From positions 62,001 to 126,000 of the forward strand of contig NZ_FQUN01000014.1 of NCBI RefSeq assembly GCF_900129005.1: DNA of 64,000 bases, written 5' to 3'. The notes below the pieces were generated by a model. It saw nothing but the letters and a program-made list of their open reading frames with translations, had not been told where the DNA came from and made no database searches. The stretch comes from Leeuwenhoekiella marinoflava DSM 3653 (GTDB lineage Bacteria; Bacteroidota; Bacteroidia; Flavobacteriales; Flavobacteriaceae). The translations under genes were made by a program, and so were the position numbers. This document shows positions 10,806 to 19,770 of this stretch, piece by piece. Position 1 is the first letter of the stretch; each line of letters begins with the position of its first letter.

Positions 10806-10815
10806 TATACGTATA
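10806..10815. promoter_or_regulatory. Candidate operator in the xylB/NUDIX-regulator gap
   Basis: A perfect ten-base palindrome TATACGTATA, with a related half-site CCGTATAA about 12 bp further on, lies midway between the divergent starts of xylB and the NUDIX-type regulator. The position fits an operator for that regulator; assignment is inference. Confidence 0.35.
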
Positions 10816-10887
10816 AAAATCTATTCCGTATAATTTTTATAATTTAGAGCATTCAAAAAATCCAACCCTAGATTTAATTATAGATTC

Positions 10888-11589
10888 ATGAATATTCCTT
10901 CACCAGCCGAAAAGGCTGCTATTTTAGAGAGCATTACCATAGATTGTGTAATTTTTGGTTTTAGAGCAGGTAATCTTGAAGTCTTGCTGGTGCGACACGG
11001 TGAGGGTATAAGTAAAGATAAATGGGGACTTCCCGGCGGATGGATTTATAATACTGAGAGTACAGATGATGCTGCAAACAGGCTTTTGCTAGAATTAACC
11101 GGAATCAAAGATATTTACTTAGAGCAATTGCGCGCCTTTAGTGATCCAGATCGTTTTCCGCTGTCGCGGGTAATAACAGTGGGTTATTATGCGCTCATTA
11201 AAGAAGAAGATTATGACCTTAAAGCAGGAGCTACCGCATCTGAAGTGGCTTGGTTTAAAGTTTCAGAGGTAAAAGATTTAATCTATGATCATGCTCAGAT
11301 TCTAGAAATTGGTCTTAGACGCTTGCGAAGAAGAATCAAACAAGAACCCATAGGTTTTAACTTACTCCCACAAAAATTTACCTTGTTGCAACTGATGCAT
11401 CTCTATGAAGAAATTCTGGGTAAAGAGATGGATAAACCCAACTTTCGACGAAAGATTTTAAAAATGAATTTATTAACTCCGTTGAACGAAAAGCAAAAAG
11501 ATGTTTCACACAGAGCTGCAAAACTGTATCAATTCAATCCGGAAACCTATCAACAACTTCAAGAGAAAGGATTTAATTTTGAATTTTAA
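10888..11589 (+). CDS. NUDIX-domain transcriptional regulator (NrtR/AraR-like) of pentose genes
   Basis: A 233-residue protein. Residues 15-145 form a NUDIX fold (VLLVRHGEGISKDKWGLPGGWI), but the catalytic box GxxxxxExxxxxxxREUxEE is degenerate (TDDAANRLLLELTGI), so it is probably a ligand sensor rather than a hydrolase. Residues 150-230 form a winged helix (KFTLLQLMHLYEEILGKEMDKPNFRRKILKM). Bacteroidetes use such NrtR-family proteins to control arabinose and xylose genes; the divergent position beside xylBA supports that role here. The ligand is likely a pentose or pentose phosphate, which is inference. Confidence 0.88.
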   Translation: MNIPSPAEKAAILESITIDCVIFGFRAGNLEVLLVRHGEGISKDKWGLPGGWIYNTESTDDAANRLLLELTGIKDIYLEQLRAFSDPDRFPLSRVITVGYYALIKEEDYDLKAGATASEVAWFKVSEVKDLIYDHAQILEIGLRRLRRRIKQEPIGFNLLPQKFTLLQLMHLYEEILGKEMDKPNFRRKILKMNLLTPLNEKQKDVSHRAAKLYQFNPETYQQLQEKGFNFEF

Positions 11590-11610
11590 AATTCAAACCT
11601 AAGCATAAAA

Positions 11611-11647
11611 AAAAGCCTTTACAGAATAGCGCTGTAAGGGCTTTTTT
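11611..11647. terminator. Bidirectional terminator between converging operons
   Basis: An eleven-base stem, AGCCTTTACAG paired with CTGTAAGGGCT (one G-T pair), with T or A runs on both sides. It separates the NUDIX regulator (plus) from the RND efflux operon (minus). Confidence 0.88.
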
Positions 11648-11661
11648 ATTTTAAAAATTTG

Positions 11662-13191
11662 TTATTCCCAACCGCCACCAAGACTTCGGTACAATTCTAT
11701 GTTAGCAATGAGAATTTGCTTTTTAGTATTAATCTCATTGAGTTCACTTTCTAAAGCATCACTCTGTGCAGTAATAACTTCAAGGTAATTTGCAAAACCA
11801 CCTCTAAACAGTAACGCTGCATCTTTTAGTCCTTTTTGAGTAACGTCGATGCGCTCTTGAGCGATCTTATATTCTTCCTTTAATTTATTAATTCGGGTTA
11901 ATGAATTAGAAACATCTTCAACCGCAGCTATCAAATTATCTTTAAACTCCAGTTGTGCAATTTCACGCTCAGTCAAAGCAACGCGATAATTGGTTTTGAG
12001 CTTTCTGTTATTGAAAATAGGCTGAAAAATAGAACCATTAAGTAATGCAAATGCAGAACTCACAGGATCTAGAAAATTGCTCAATTCCATTGAATTTAAA
12101 CCCAAGCCGGCACCAATAGACAGAGACGGATATTTTAATGCTTCGGCAACTCCGGTTTTGGCATTTCTTGCGATAAGCTCATATTCGGCCATCGCAACAT
12201 CAGGTCTGTTTTTTATAAGTTCTAACGGGATACCCGTTTTATATCTTTTCTGAAATTCAATTTCATCAAAATCTACATTCAATTCAATAGGTCTGGGTGA
12301 TCTGCCTAACAAGCGATTGAGTTTATTTTCCTGAACGGTGTATTGACGTTCTAATTGAGGAATCAAAGATTTTGCTTTTAGCTGTTGCGATTTGGTCTGC
12401 TGAAGCGCCAAAGATGTCGTTTCACCTGCATCATACTGTAGTTTTACAATATTAAATGTACTGTCGTTCAACGCATAGTTTTTCTGAGCAACTTCAACTT
12501 GAGACTTCAACATTATCAGATTGTAATACGTTGAAGCTACTTCAGCAATAAGCTCAGTTTGAATCAATTTTTTAAACTCCTGACTTTTCATAAAATCAGC
12601 TCGTGCAGCTTCTTTTTGCCATCTTAATTTTCCCCAAATATCTACTTCCCAATTCGCCTGAAGGGCAGAAGTATATTCTAAACGTTCTGTATATAAACTT
12701 GTTGGTGCATTCTCTCCGTGATTTCTTCTAGAGCGGTTAGAACCGTAGTTATTATAATTTTCAGAATAATATTCTCTTCCAAAGCCTGCCGGAGTAGCAT
12801 TTACAGAAGGTAGAAAGTTAGCTTTAGATTGCGCTAAATATTCCAGACCTATATCCATATTACGCATCGCTTTTTGTAAATCTATATTGTTTACTAAAGC
12901 CGTGTCAACGAGTGCTACAAGCGTGGTGTCTTCAATAAAATCTCTCCACGGAATGCTAGACATTAATAAACTATCTCGAGTCACTGAAGCTTCAGCTAGT
13001 GAATCATTTAAAATAGAATCTTTTACATAAAACTCTTCGGAAACTTCTTCAAAATTAGGACGCTCATATTTTTCACCGACTTTACAGCTCGCTAAAACCA
13101 GTATGCTTAATAAAATGAAGGCAGCTTTACTCATCAGGTTTTTAATGTTCGGTTTTCTCTTTTTTGTATATATATTAATATTAGATTTCAT
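11662..13191 (-). CDS. Outer-membrane efflux lipoprotein (NodT/TolC family)
   Basis: The outer-membrane channel of the tripartite pump encoded with the next two genes. A lipoprotein signal is seen: MSKAAFILLSILVLASC, with lipobox LASC. The two outer-membrane efflux repeats follow, including RPDVAMAEYELIARNAKTGVAEALKYPSLS. Three starts are possible: 13233 (overlaps the upstream gene by 32 bp), 13191 (MKSNIN..., 10 bp past the upstream stop, chosen) and 13134 (MSKAAF..., which gives the most canonical signal peptide). It is the last gene of the operon and is followed by a strong terminator. Confidence 0.93.
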   Translation of the reverse strand: MKSNINIYTKKRKPNIKNLMSKAAFILLSILVLASCKVGEKYERPNFEEVSEEFYVKDSILNDSLAEASVTRDSLLMSSIPWRDFIEDTTLVALVDTALVNNIDLQKAMRNMDIGLEYLAQSKANFLPSVNATPAGFGREYYSENYNNYGSNRSRRNHGENAPTSLYTERLEYTSALQANWEVDIWGKLRWQKEAARADFMKSQEFKKLIQTELIAEVASTYYNLIMLKSQVEVAQKNYALNDSTFNIVKLQYDAGETTSLALQQTKSQQLKAKSLIPQLERQYTVQENKLNRLLGRSPRPIELNVDFDEIEFQKRYKTGIPLELIKNRPDVAMAEYELIARNAKTGVAEALKYPSLSIGAGLGLNSMELSNFLDPVSSAFALLNGSIFQPIFNNRKLKTNYRVALTEREIAQLEFKDNLIAAVEDVSNSLTRINKLKEEYKIAQERIDVTQKGLKDAALLFRGGFANYLEVITAQSDALESELNEINTKKQILIANIELYRSLGGGWE

Positions 13192-13201
13192 AGTAGGTAG
13201 G

Positions 13202-16200
13202 TTAGTTTTCTTCTTCAATTTCTTTATCGCCAAAGCGCTCTAGGTTGTATTTATCGTGAAGCATCTGAAAGATATAAGCCATCACCGGAATCACAAAGAT
13301 TCCAAGTACAATACCACCCACCATTCCTCCGGCAGTACCTATACTTACAGAGTGATTACCTTGTGCAGATGAACCTTCAGCAAACATTAGCGGCACAAGA
13401 CCCACGGTAAATGCAAGAGAAGTCATTATAATAGGTCTGATACGTAACTCACTTGCTTTAAGTACAGCATCAAAAGCTGATAATCCGGAGCGTCGTTTTT
13501 GTGCGACGAACTCCACAATAAGAATTGCATTTTTTGCGAGCAGACCTATCAACATTATGATACCTATTTGTACATAAATATTATTATCTAGCCCGGCTAA
13601 ATTAATCGCAGCAAATACACCAAATATTCCCACAGGTAGTGAAAACATTACCGCAAGCGGAAGTAAGAAACTCTCATATTGTGAAGCAAGGATGAAGTAA
13701 ACCAGTAGAATAATGATGATAAAAACAATCGCTGTGTCTCCCCCGGAATTCTTCTCTTCAAGACTCATACTTGTCCACTCATAGCTCAATGTTGCAGGAA
13801 GCTTCTCACTGGTTAGTTCTTCAATCTTTTTCATAACATCACCGGTACTATACCCTTTTGCCGGTGTAACGTTAATTTTTGCAGCGTTGTATAAGTTGTA
13901 TCTGTTTACAACCTCTGGTCCATATGCTTGCTCTAATTTTACAAGCGTATTTACGGGTACCATCTCGTCGCGATCATTTTTTACAAAAATGCTATTGAAC
14001 GATTCCGGAGATTCTCTAAACTGAATATCAGATTGCATATACACACCATACTGTCTGCTAAACCTGTTGAAATCTCCCGGTTGTACACGACCAAAATATG
14101 ACTGAATCGTAAACATCATATCTTTTACGCTAACCCCTAAAGCTTTTGCTTTTTCGTAGTCAATATCTAAACGATACTGAGGGAAATTAGGGTTAAAGGC
14201 GGTAAACGCATTACCCACCTCTTTTTCATTGTTCAGTGTATTGATAAACTCATTTACAATCTGACCAAATTCTCCCAAGTCACCGTCAGAACGGTCTTGA
14301 AGCATAAACTGAACCCCATCAAAATTACCAAAACCTTGTATTGTTGGTCGTGGGTACATATTAAAATCGGTTTCATCTATCTGATCTAGTTTGCCTAAAA
14401 GATTGTCTATAACTTCTGAAATTTCTTCGATGTCACCACGCTCTGCAGCTGGCTTTAATTGAACATACCCCAATCCAGAAGATGGACTGTTAGCATTATC
14501 AACCACATTAAAACCAGAAACGGTGTTAACTCCTTTTACAGCCTCATCCAGTTGTAGAATAGAATCTGCTTTACGCAATGCAGCATTGGTACGATGTAAT
14601 GAAGAACCTTCTGGCATTTTCATGGAGAAAATCAAAAAGTTATCATCTTCTGTAGGAATAAAAGCACTCGGAGTGATTTTAGAAAGAAACACTGTCGCAG
14701 CAATTATCGCAGCAAGTGCACCTACACCAACCCATTTATGCAATAAGAACCAACGTACGATTTTTAGGTATTTTCCGGTGAATTTGTCAAAACCAGAGTC
14801 GAACTTACGAAGACCCTTACGGCGCATAATTTTGGCTTTACGTACTTGTCTTATTTCAGAAACTGTCTTCGCCATTCCGCGTTTTTTGTTGTCACGTTTT
14901 TTCTTTCCGAAGAAAATTTTAGTAAGAACAGGAGTAAGGGTTAATGCGTTTATTGCTGAAATTAAAACGGCAAAAATAATTGTATAAGCAAACTCTTGAT
15001 AGAATACACCTACAGGTCCACTTAAAAATGCCACAGGAAGGAATACCGCTGCAATCACAACCGTAATTGATATAATTGCACCCGTGATTTCATCCATCGC
15101 AGCAGAAACCGCTCGTTTGGCCGAAAGACCATGATGGGTCATTTTCTCATGTATGGCTTCCATTACGACAATGGCATCATCCACTACAATACCTATCGCC
15201 AGAACAAGCGATAGCATACTCAACACGTTCATTGAAGCGCCAATAATATTGAGGAAAAAGAATGTACCTAATAGTGAAACCGGAATCGAAATCGCAGTAA
15301 TAATGGTTGCTCTAAAATCCTGAAGGAAAATAAAAACCACGATGAACACCAAAATAAATGCTTCTACTAAGGTGTGCATTACCTGACTCATCGACTCATC
15401 AATCTGGTCACGAACACTGTATGTTATCTCATAATCTATACCTTCAGGGAATAATTTTTTCTGTTCTTCGAGTATTTCACGAATGCGCTCATCAATGGTT
15501 TTTGCGTTAGCACCATTCATTTGCACAATATCTATGGTAACCGAAGCTTTTCCGTCGAGGCGATTTTCACTGGTATAGTTAGAAGCTCCAAATTCTATGC
15601 GAGCAATATCTTTTAAATGCAGTTGCGCACCGTCGTCGTTAGTTTTAATAACAAGATTTTCATATTCTTCAATTTCATTAAAACGCCCGTCGTATTTCAT
15701 CACGATCTCAAAAAGCTCGTCTGAGTTTTCACCAAATTTACCTGGTGCGGCCTCAAAGTTTTGATCTTTTATCTGATTAAAAACTTCACGCGGAGTGAGG
15801 TTGTACGAAGCCATTTTTTGTGGATTCAACCAGATACGCATCGCGTAATCTCGCTGACGTAGAATTGAAGCTTCGGCTAAACCTTCAACCCGTTTCAGTT
15901 CCCGACGTATATTGATACGTGTATAAGCATTCAAGAAGGTCTCGTCGTAGGTAGAATCTTTACTGAAGATATTGATCGTCATGATACTACCTTTCATACG
16001 TTTGGTTACCGAAATACCGGCTTCTGTAACTTCCGGAGGAATTTTTTCAGTAATGACAGAGATTCTATTTTGAATATCTACCGCTGCCTGATCAGGATTG
16101 GTTCCTGGCTTAAAGTAGATGGTAACACGCCCTCTACCGGAGTTAGTTGCAGTAGAGTTTGCGTAGGTCATATTCTCGGTACCGTTAAGGGCTTCTTCAA

Positions 16201-16393
16201 TAGGCAGTAAAACCGATTTTGCAACGGTTTCTGCGTTACCACCGGGATAATAAACAGCAACACTCACACTTGGAGGCGCAATCTCAGGGAAACGCTCTAC
16301 GGGTAACGAAGTGATACTGGCAGCACCTGCAAGCACCAAAACTATTGTGATAACCAGCGTAAAAACTGGTTTCTTTATGATTTTTTTGAACAT
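13202..16393 (-). CDS. RND efflux transporter, inner-membrane pump (HAE1/AcrB family)
   Basis: A 1,063-residue proton-driven drug or metabolite exporter. The N-terminal helix (FTLVITIVLVLAGAASITSLPVERFPEIAPPSVSVAVYYPGG) and porter-domain motifs are typical of HAE1. The proton-relay motif in TM4 reads VLAIGIVVDDAIVVMEAIHEKM, with the paired Asp residues present, so the pump should be active. The segment GLLAKNAILIVEFV near the C-terminus is the second repeat's conserved helix. It has about 12 membrane helices. It sits between the adaptor gene (63 bp upstream) and the outer-membrane channel. Substrate cannot be read from sequence. Confidence 0.97.
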   Translation of the reverse strand: MFKKIIKKPVFTLVITIVLVLAGAASITSLPVERFPEIAPPSVSVAVYYPGGNAETVAKSVLLPIEEALNGTENMTYANSTATNSGRGRVTIYFKPGTNPDQAAVDIQNRISVITEKIPPEVTEAGISVTKRMKGSIMTINIFSKDSTYDETFLNAYTRINIRRELKRVEGLAEASILRQRDYAMRIWLNPQKMASYNLTPREVFNQIKDQNFEAAPGKFGENSDELFEIVMKYDGRFNEIEEYENLVIKTNDDGAQLHLKDIARIEFGASNYTSENRLDGKASVTIDIVQMNGANAKTIDERIREILEEQKKLFPEGIDYEITYSVRDQIDESMSQVMHTLVEAFILVFIVVFIFLQDFRATIITAISIPVSLLGTFFFLNIIGASMNVLSMLSLVLAIGIVVDDAIVVMEAIHEKMTHHGLSAKRAVSAAMDEITGAIISITVVIAAVFLPVAFLSGPVGVFYQEFAYTIIFAVLISAINALTLTPVLTKIFFGKKKRDNKKRGMAKTVSEIRQVRKAKIMRRKGLRKFDSGFDKFTGKYLKIVRWFLLHKWVGVGALAAIIAATVFLSKITPSAFIPTEDDNFLIFSMKMPEGSSLHRTNAALRKADSILQLDEAVKGVNTVSGFNVVDNANSPSSGLGYVQLKPAAERGDIEEISEVIDNLLGKLDQIDETDFNMYPRPTIQGFGNFDGVQFMLQDRSDGDLGEFGQIVNEFINTLNNEKEVGNAFTAFNPNFPQYRLDIDYEKAKALGVSVKDMMFTIQSYFGRVQPGDFNRFSRQYGVYMQSDIQFRESPESFNSIFVKNDRDEMVPVNTLVKLEQAYGPEVVNRYNLYNAAKINVTPAKGYSTGDVMKKIEELTSEKLPATLSYEWTSMSLEEKNSGGDTAIVFIIIILLVYFILASQYESFLLPLAVMFSLPVGIFGVFAAINLAGLDNNIYVQIGIIMLIGLLAKNAILIVEFVAQKRRSGLSAFDAVLKASELRIRPIIMTSLAFTVGLVPLMFAEGSSAQGNHSVSIGTAGGMVGGIVLGIFVIPVMAYIFQMLHDKYNLERFGDKEIEEEN

Positions 16394-16456
16394 AGGTTAG
16401 TTGTTTCGGTATTGATTAAATACGAAATATTCTAATTGAGAAATGTTGAGGATAGC

Positions 16457-17599
16457 TTACAGACTACTGGTTAACTGACCCCGTTGTATGGGTTTTACCT
16501 TGATTCCGCTTGCCAACTTATCAATTCCGGAAAGCACTATGCGATCGTCTGGAGATAAGCTTTTAGAATCTACAATGTAGTTATCTCCTGAACGTCCTTT
16601 AGTAATAATCTCACGACGTTGAGCGAGGTTGTTTTCATCTAAAATAAAAACGAACTTCTTATCCTGAATAAAAGTTGTTGCGCTTTGAGGAACCAAAATC
16701 GCACTAGGATAAATTTCTTCCATTAAGATTTTACCGGTATTACCAGAACGTAATAAGGTATCAGGATTATTGAATTTTGCACGAAGCATAATAGAACCTG
16801 TGGTACGGTCTATCTGACCAGAATTGGCATCGATCTGACCGCTGTTCTCGTAGATAGAACCATCAGCCAAAACCAATTTCACTTCATCGTTAACTCGGTT
16901 TGATAAGGTATCATTTTTAGCGCGTTCAAAGTATAAATAGTCTGATTCACTCATAGAAAAGTAAACATAAATATCATTTACATTAGATAAATTAGTAAGC
17001 GGTTCAGAATCTGTTTGTTTCACCACGTTACCTATAGACTTAGGAATACGTCCCATAAAGCCATTTACAGGTGCTTTAATGGTTGTAAAGTCAAGATTGA
17101 TACGCATGTTTGCTGCTTGTGATTGCGCTTGTTGTAATGAAGATAATGCGACCTGATAATCTGCTTTTACAGATTTCATACGCACTTCAGAAATAACCTC
17201 ATTGTCTATAAGCGGTTGTAAGCGCTCCACATCACTTTGAGCCTTTTCTAATTTTGCTTTTTCAAGATTTACATTAGCCACAGCATTTTTATAATCTTCC
17301 ATATACGGTTGACTATTCACTTTAAATAATGGCTGTCCTTTTGTTACAAACTCACCTTCATCAACATATATTTCTTCTAAAATACCATCAACCTGAGGAC
17401 GAATCTCAACAGATTCAACGCCTTCTATAGAACCAACATATTCAAAATTCTTAGCAGCACTGGTTTCTTTTAAAGAAATAACTGGTAAAGGTAATCCTTC
17501 ATTTTCTACTTCTTCTTCTCTACACGAATTTAAAACTATAAGACCGAGTAATAGAGCAAAAAAACTAAAGCTACGCGGAGTAGTATACATATTTTTCAT
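16457..17599 (-). CDS. RND efflux periplasmic adaptor (membrane fusion protein)
   Basis: A 380-residue adaptor with a lipoprotein-type signal (FFALLLGLIVLNSC). The lipoyl half-motifs GVESVEIRPQVDGILEEIYVDEGEFVTKGQPLFKV and FTTIKAPVNGFMGRIPKSIGNVV bracket an alpha hairpin of about 70 residues, and the beta-barrel and membrane-proximal domains follow. It is the first gene of the efflux operon. No dedicated regulator gene lies next to it; the 321-bp upstream gap carries an unusual pair of overlapping inverted repeats. Confidence 0.95.
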   Translation of the reverse strand: MKNMYTTPRSFSFFALLLGLIVLNSCREEEVENEGLPLPVISLKETSAAKNFEYVGSIEGVESVEIRPQVDGILEEIYVDEGEFVTKGQPLFKVNSQPYMEDYKNAVANVNLEKAKLEKAQSDVERLQPLIDNEVISEVRMKSVKADYQVALSSLQQAQSQAANMRINLDFTTIKAPVNGFMGRIPKSIGNVVKQTDSEPLTNLSNVNDIYVYFSMSESDYLYFERAKNDTLSNRVNDEVKLVLADGSIYENSGQIDANSGQIDRTTGSIMLRAKFNNPDTLLRSGNTGKILMEEIYPSAILVPQSATTFIQDKKFVFILDENNLAQRREIITKGRSGDNYIVDSKSLSPDDRIVLSGIDKLASGIKVKPIQRGQLTSSL

Positions 17600-17723
17600 T
17601 TCATTTTTTATTTAGGTTTCCATTTATAATTAACCAATAACTAAACCTAAATAGGATACTCATCGTGTGATGCTTGCTTTACAAGGGATTAGCGTTGTTT
17701 TTGTAAAATGAGTTTATGTAATG

Positions 17724-17769
17724 CCACAAAAAAGTGTAGAATTTCTCCACACTTTTGTGGAGAAATTCT
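17724..17769. promoter_or_regulatory. Overlapping inverted repeats upstream of the efflux operon
   Basis: Within the 17600-17920 gap there is a perfect 14-base inverted repeat with a 4-base loop (AGAATTTCTCCACA, 17738-17751, with its complement 17756-17769) and no T run. A second repeat, CCACA(A6)GTGT at 17724-17737, can pair instead with ACACTTTTGTGG at 17749-17760. The two foldings are mutually exclusive. They lie 125-175 bp upstream of the adaptor gene. They could form a leader switch or a dyad operator. Nothing else is recognised in the gap except the terminator at its far end. Confidence 0.55.
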
Positions 17770-17872
17770 GCGGAAAATAAAGTGATTTAAAAATCACACA
17801 ACATCTCGAAAACGTTGTCGTTGCTGGGTTATGACACATTTTGAATAGTTTTAGATGTAATTTTTGAAACAA

Positions 17873-17895
17873 AAAAACCGCACTAAGGCGGCTTG
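17873..17895 (-). terminator. Terminator of the arsenate-type operon
   Basis: On the minus strand AAGCCGC pairs with GCGGTT (one bulge) around a short loop and is followed by seven T. It lies 26 bp past the stop of the arsenate reductase-like gene. Confidence 0.75.
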
Positions 17896-17920
17896 AACTA
17901 TTCTGAGAATGAGATTTTTT

Positions 17921-18550
17921 TTAACTAGTGATCTGAGAAAATACAAATAGCATTTCGGTTGCGATTTGAAGACTGCGTTCTTGATATTTTTCAGTTTGTT
18001 GTGGCGTGTTGTCAAATACTTTTGGGTCTTCAAAAGTAATAGGAATACGTTTTGCGGCGCCGGGAACAAATGGGCACGCTTCATTAGCCGAGTCACACGT
18101 CAACACAGCAGCAAAGTCTGATGCAGGATTGAAAGCATCATCTAGCTTTTTTGAAAATCCAATTATAGGGTGCTCGTTTTCAGCATACTTTATACTGTAC
18201 ACGGGGTTCTCGTTTGTAGAAAGTTGGTTGATCTGAAAACCAGCTTTTTTAAGTGTCTGTACAATCATAGGGAATAGGGCAGTGGCTTCAGTTCCTCCAG
18301 AGTAGCACGTCACATTTTTAAAAGTTAAATAAGTTGCGATAGTCTGCGCCCAAACTTGAGACAGATGACTACGTCTGGAGTTATGCGTGCAAATAAAATT
18401 GATGCGAATTTCCTCCTTAGCATTCACTTTAGCTTGAATAAAATCAGCTAAAGGTTGTAGAACTGCTTTGCGTTCATCAGAGACTGTTTTTAGATCTAAC
18501 TGATTAATGGTTTTTACCAGTTCTGAGAAAAGTTTTGTTGAAGTATTCAT
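17921..18550 (-). CDS. Low-molecular-weight phosphatase / arsenate reductase-like protein
   Basis: A 209-residue protein of the low-molecular-weight tyrosine phosphatase fold. The active-site loop reads FICTHNSRRSHLSQVWA, a correct CX5RS motif near residue 49, and a second conserved part is ITFEDPKVFDNTPQQTEKYQERSLQIATEMLFVF. Flavobacterial homologues usually sit in arsenic-resistance operons (arsR, DUF6428, this gene, often ACR3 and others). Here the DUF6428 gene lies 15 bp upstream and a broken arsR before that; no arsenite pump is present. It may reduce arsenate or act as a phosphatase; the operon favours arsenate. Confidence 0.85.
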   Translation of the reverse strand: MNTSTKLFSELVKTINQLDLKTVSDERKAVLQPLADFIQAKVNAKEEIRINFICTHNSRRSHLSQVWAQTIATYLTFKNVTCYSGGTEATALFPMIVQTLKKAGFQINQLSTNENPVYSIKYAENEHPIIGFSKKLDDAFNPASDFAAVLTCDSANEACPFVPGAAKRIPITFEDPKVFDNTPQQTEKYQERSLQIATEMLFVFSQITS

Positions 18551-18565
18551 TTTAAAATTTAAGGA

Positions 18566-19042
18566 TTAACAACAGCCTCCACCCGGAGTACAAGTATTAG
18601 TAGAATTTAAATTAGCCATTTTTAATTTAGGCTTTTCAGCAGGAATGCCACATTGATCTTTTGCCAAACAATCCGTTTGTTTGTTAACTAAAAGGAATTT
18701 TGACCCATCAAATTCTAAGGTAAACGTTTCAATACTGCGTCCCTGATATTCAACTTCAACAGCTAGGTTTTCATCAATATTTAGTTTCTCTTCTGAAAGC
18801 TCAATAATTTGAACCAGCTTCTCAGGATGCAATCTGTGATCGTAGTCATTAGCATTCCATAATTGAAAGTTAACCACTTCTTCTTTCCGAATAACACCAC
18901 CACAATCTATAAAGTGTTTGGATACGTTACCCACTTCCGTAACGTGAAAATGACCCGGTACGAGTTCGCCATCAGGTAACTGAAAGGAAATTGTTTTTAA
19001 ATTTTTGAGATGATTTTTTACTTCTGCAAGTTTCATAGTCAC
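18566..19042 (-). CDS. DUF6428 family protein
   Basis: A 158-residue protein matching the DUF6428 family that accompanies arsR and arsC-like genes in Bacteroidota (VKNHLKNLKTISFQLPDGELVPGHFHVTEVGNVSKHFIDCGGVIRKEEVVNFQLWNANDYDHRL). It ends in a cysteine-rich tail (CTPGGGCC), and there are further Cys in TDCLAKDQCG, suggesting thiol metal or metalloid binding. Function is not established. It could also start at the third codon (MKLAEV). It is co-transcribed with the phosphatase-like gene. Confidence 0.8.
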   Translation of the reverse strand: MTMKLAEVKNHLKNLKTISFQLPDGELVPGHFHVTEVGNVSKHFIDCGGVIRKEEVVNFQLWNANDYDHRLHPEKLVQIIELSEEKLNIDENLAVEVEYQGRSIETFTLEFDGSKFLLVNKQTDCLAKDQCGIPAEKPKLKMANLNSTNTCTPGGGCC

Positions 19043-19056
19043 TAGATTTTATTGTT

Positions 19057-19070
19057 ATATTCCGATTAAT
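19057..19070. promoter_or_regulatory. Candidate ArsR-type operator, copy 1
   Basis: ATATTCCGATTAAT lies 15 bp upstream of the DUF6428 gene. It differs at one position from a copy in the arsR promoter region at 19409-19422 (ATATTACGATTAAT), and a looser inverted copy lies at 19381-19393. Confidence 0.45.
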
Positions 19071-19102
19071 CACTGCAAAATTTTTAGCATCAATCTTGAT
19101 TT

Positions 19103-19367
19103 TTAGTTAAGTCTTAAACGAGAAATTGATTTATAACTGCTTTCATTGGTATCTATATTTCCCTTTATCAGACCTACTTGTTTCAATTCTTTCAAATGTT
19201 GAGAAATGCTAGGTTGTACAAGACCTATTTCGTTCACAAGATCTCCAAAAACACAACAGTTGATTTTAAACAGGTGTTCTAAAATGACAACCCGTACTTG
19301 ATGACCAAAATACTTTAGCAAATGTTGCTATCGTATTTTGTTGAGGTGTAAATTAGGCTTGATCCAT
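19103..19367 (-). pseudogene. arsR: arsR-family repressor, disrupted
   Basis: A continuous 72-codon frame from 19321 gives the helix-turn-helix core of an ArsR repressor (GHQVRVVILEHLFKINCCVFGDLVNEIGLVQPSISQHLKELKQVGLIKGNID). The normal N-terminus is encoded just upstream in another frame: from an ATG at 19367 it reads MDQA, then a TAA stop (19353-19355), then FTPQQNTIATFAKVF. The two parts join only if one base is removed from an A4 tract at 19307-19310. The C-terminus after NESSYK also leaves the family pattern. One nonsense codon plus one frameshift indicates a decayed gene, so the operon downstream may be unregulated. A short TTG-started product cannot be excluded but would lack the first helix. 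Confidence 0.75.
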
Positions 19368-19380
19368 ATTTCAGACTTAG

Positions 19381-19422
19381 TTAATCGCATTATTATTTGT
19401 TTATTGCAATATTACGATTAAT
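19381..19422. promoter_or_regulatory. Candidate ArsR-type operator, copies 2 and 3
   Basis: An inverted pair of the motif seen before the DUF6428 gene: TTAATCGCATTAT (19381-19393) on one strand and ATATTACGATTAAT (19409-19422) on the other, immediately upstream of the arsR remnant. This fits ancestral autoregulation. Confidence 0.4.
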
Positions 19423-19476
19423 AAGTGTTTAGAAACTATTAAATCAATGTAAAAAGAATCTAAATATCTCAATAAT

Positions 19477-19510
19477 AAAAAGCGGCATCCTTAATTGATG
19501 TCGCTTTTTT
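19477..19510. terminator. Terminator-like hairpin
   Basis: AAAAGCGGCATC pairs with GATGTCGCTTTT (one G-T pair) around CTTAATT, with T6 on the plus strand. No intact gene runs into it in this window. Between here and 19770 I see only an imperfect GTGG/CCAC-rich dyad at 19590-19626 and no gene. Confidence 0.6.
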
Positions 19511-19770
19511 ATCACCCCTTTGCGAACTAGCTCTTTCCAAGTAAAAGCATAATGATACCACACTGAAACCACAGTGAACCCACACTCCTACCACACTTTA
19601 CCACAAAATCTGTGGGTGAATGTGGTTTGAGCACGGACTGACTTTGGGCTTACCTATAAGCATTCCTATCTTATCAATAGTATATGTATAGTTATTGGGA
19701 TTATGCGAATAGCTTAGGATAAGCTGCAATTAGCCATTGAAGCCCTACAGGGGCTAAGAATCAAGTATCG

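Noticed and set aside
10888-11589. NUDIX hydrolase enzyme
   Set aside because: The catalytic NUDIX box is degenerate and a winged helix follows; the position beside xylBA fits a regulator.
13202-13233. 32-bp coding overlap of efflux pump and channel genes
   Set aside because: Later Met codons give a normal lipoprotein signal without the overlap; the longest frame is probably not the real start.
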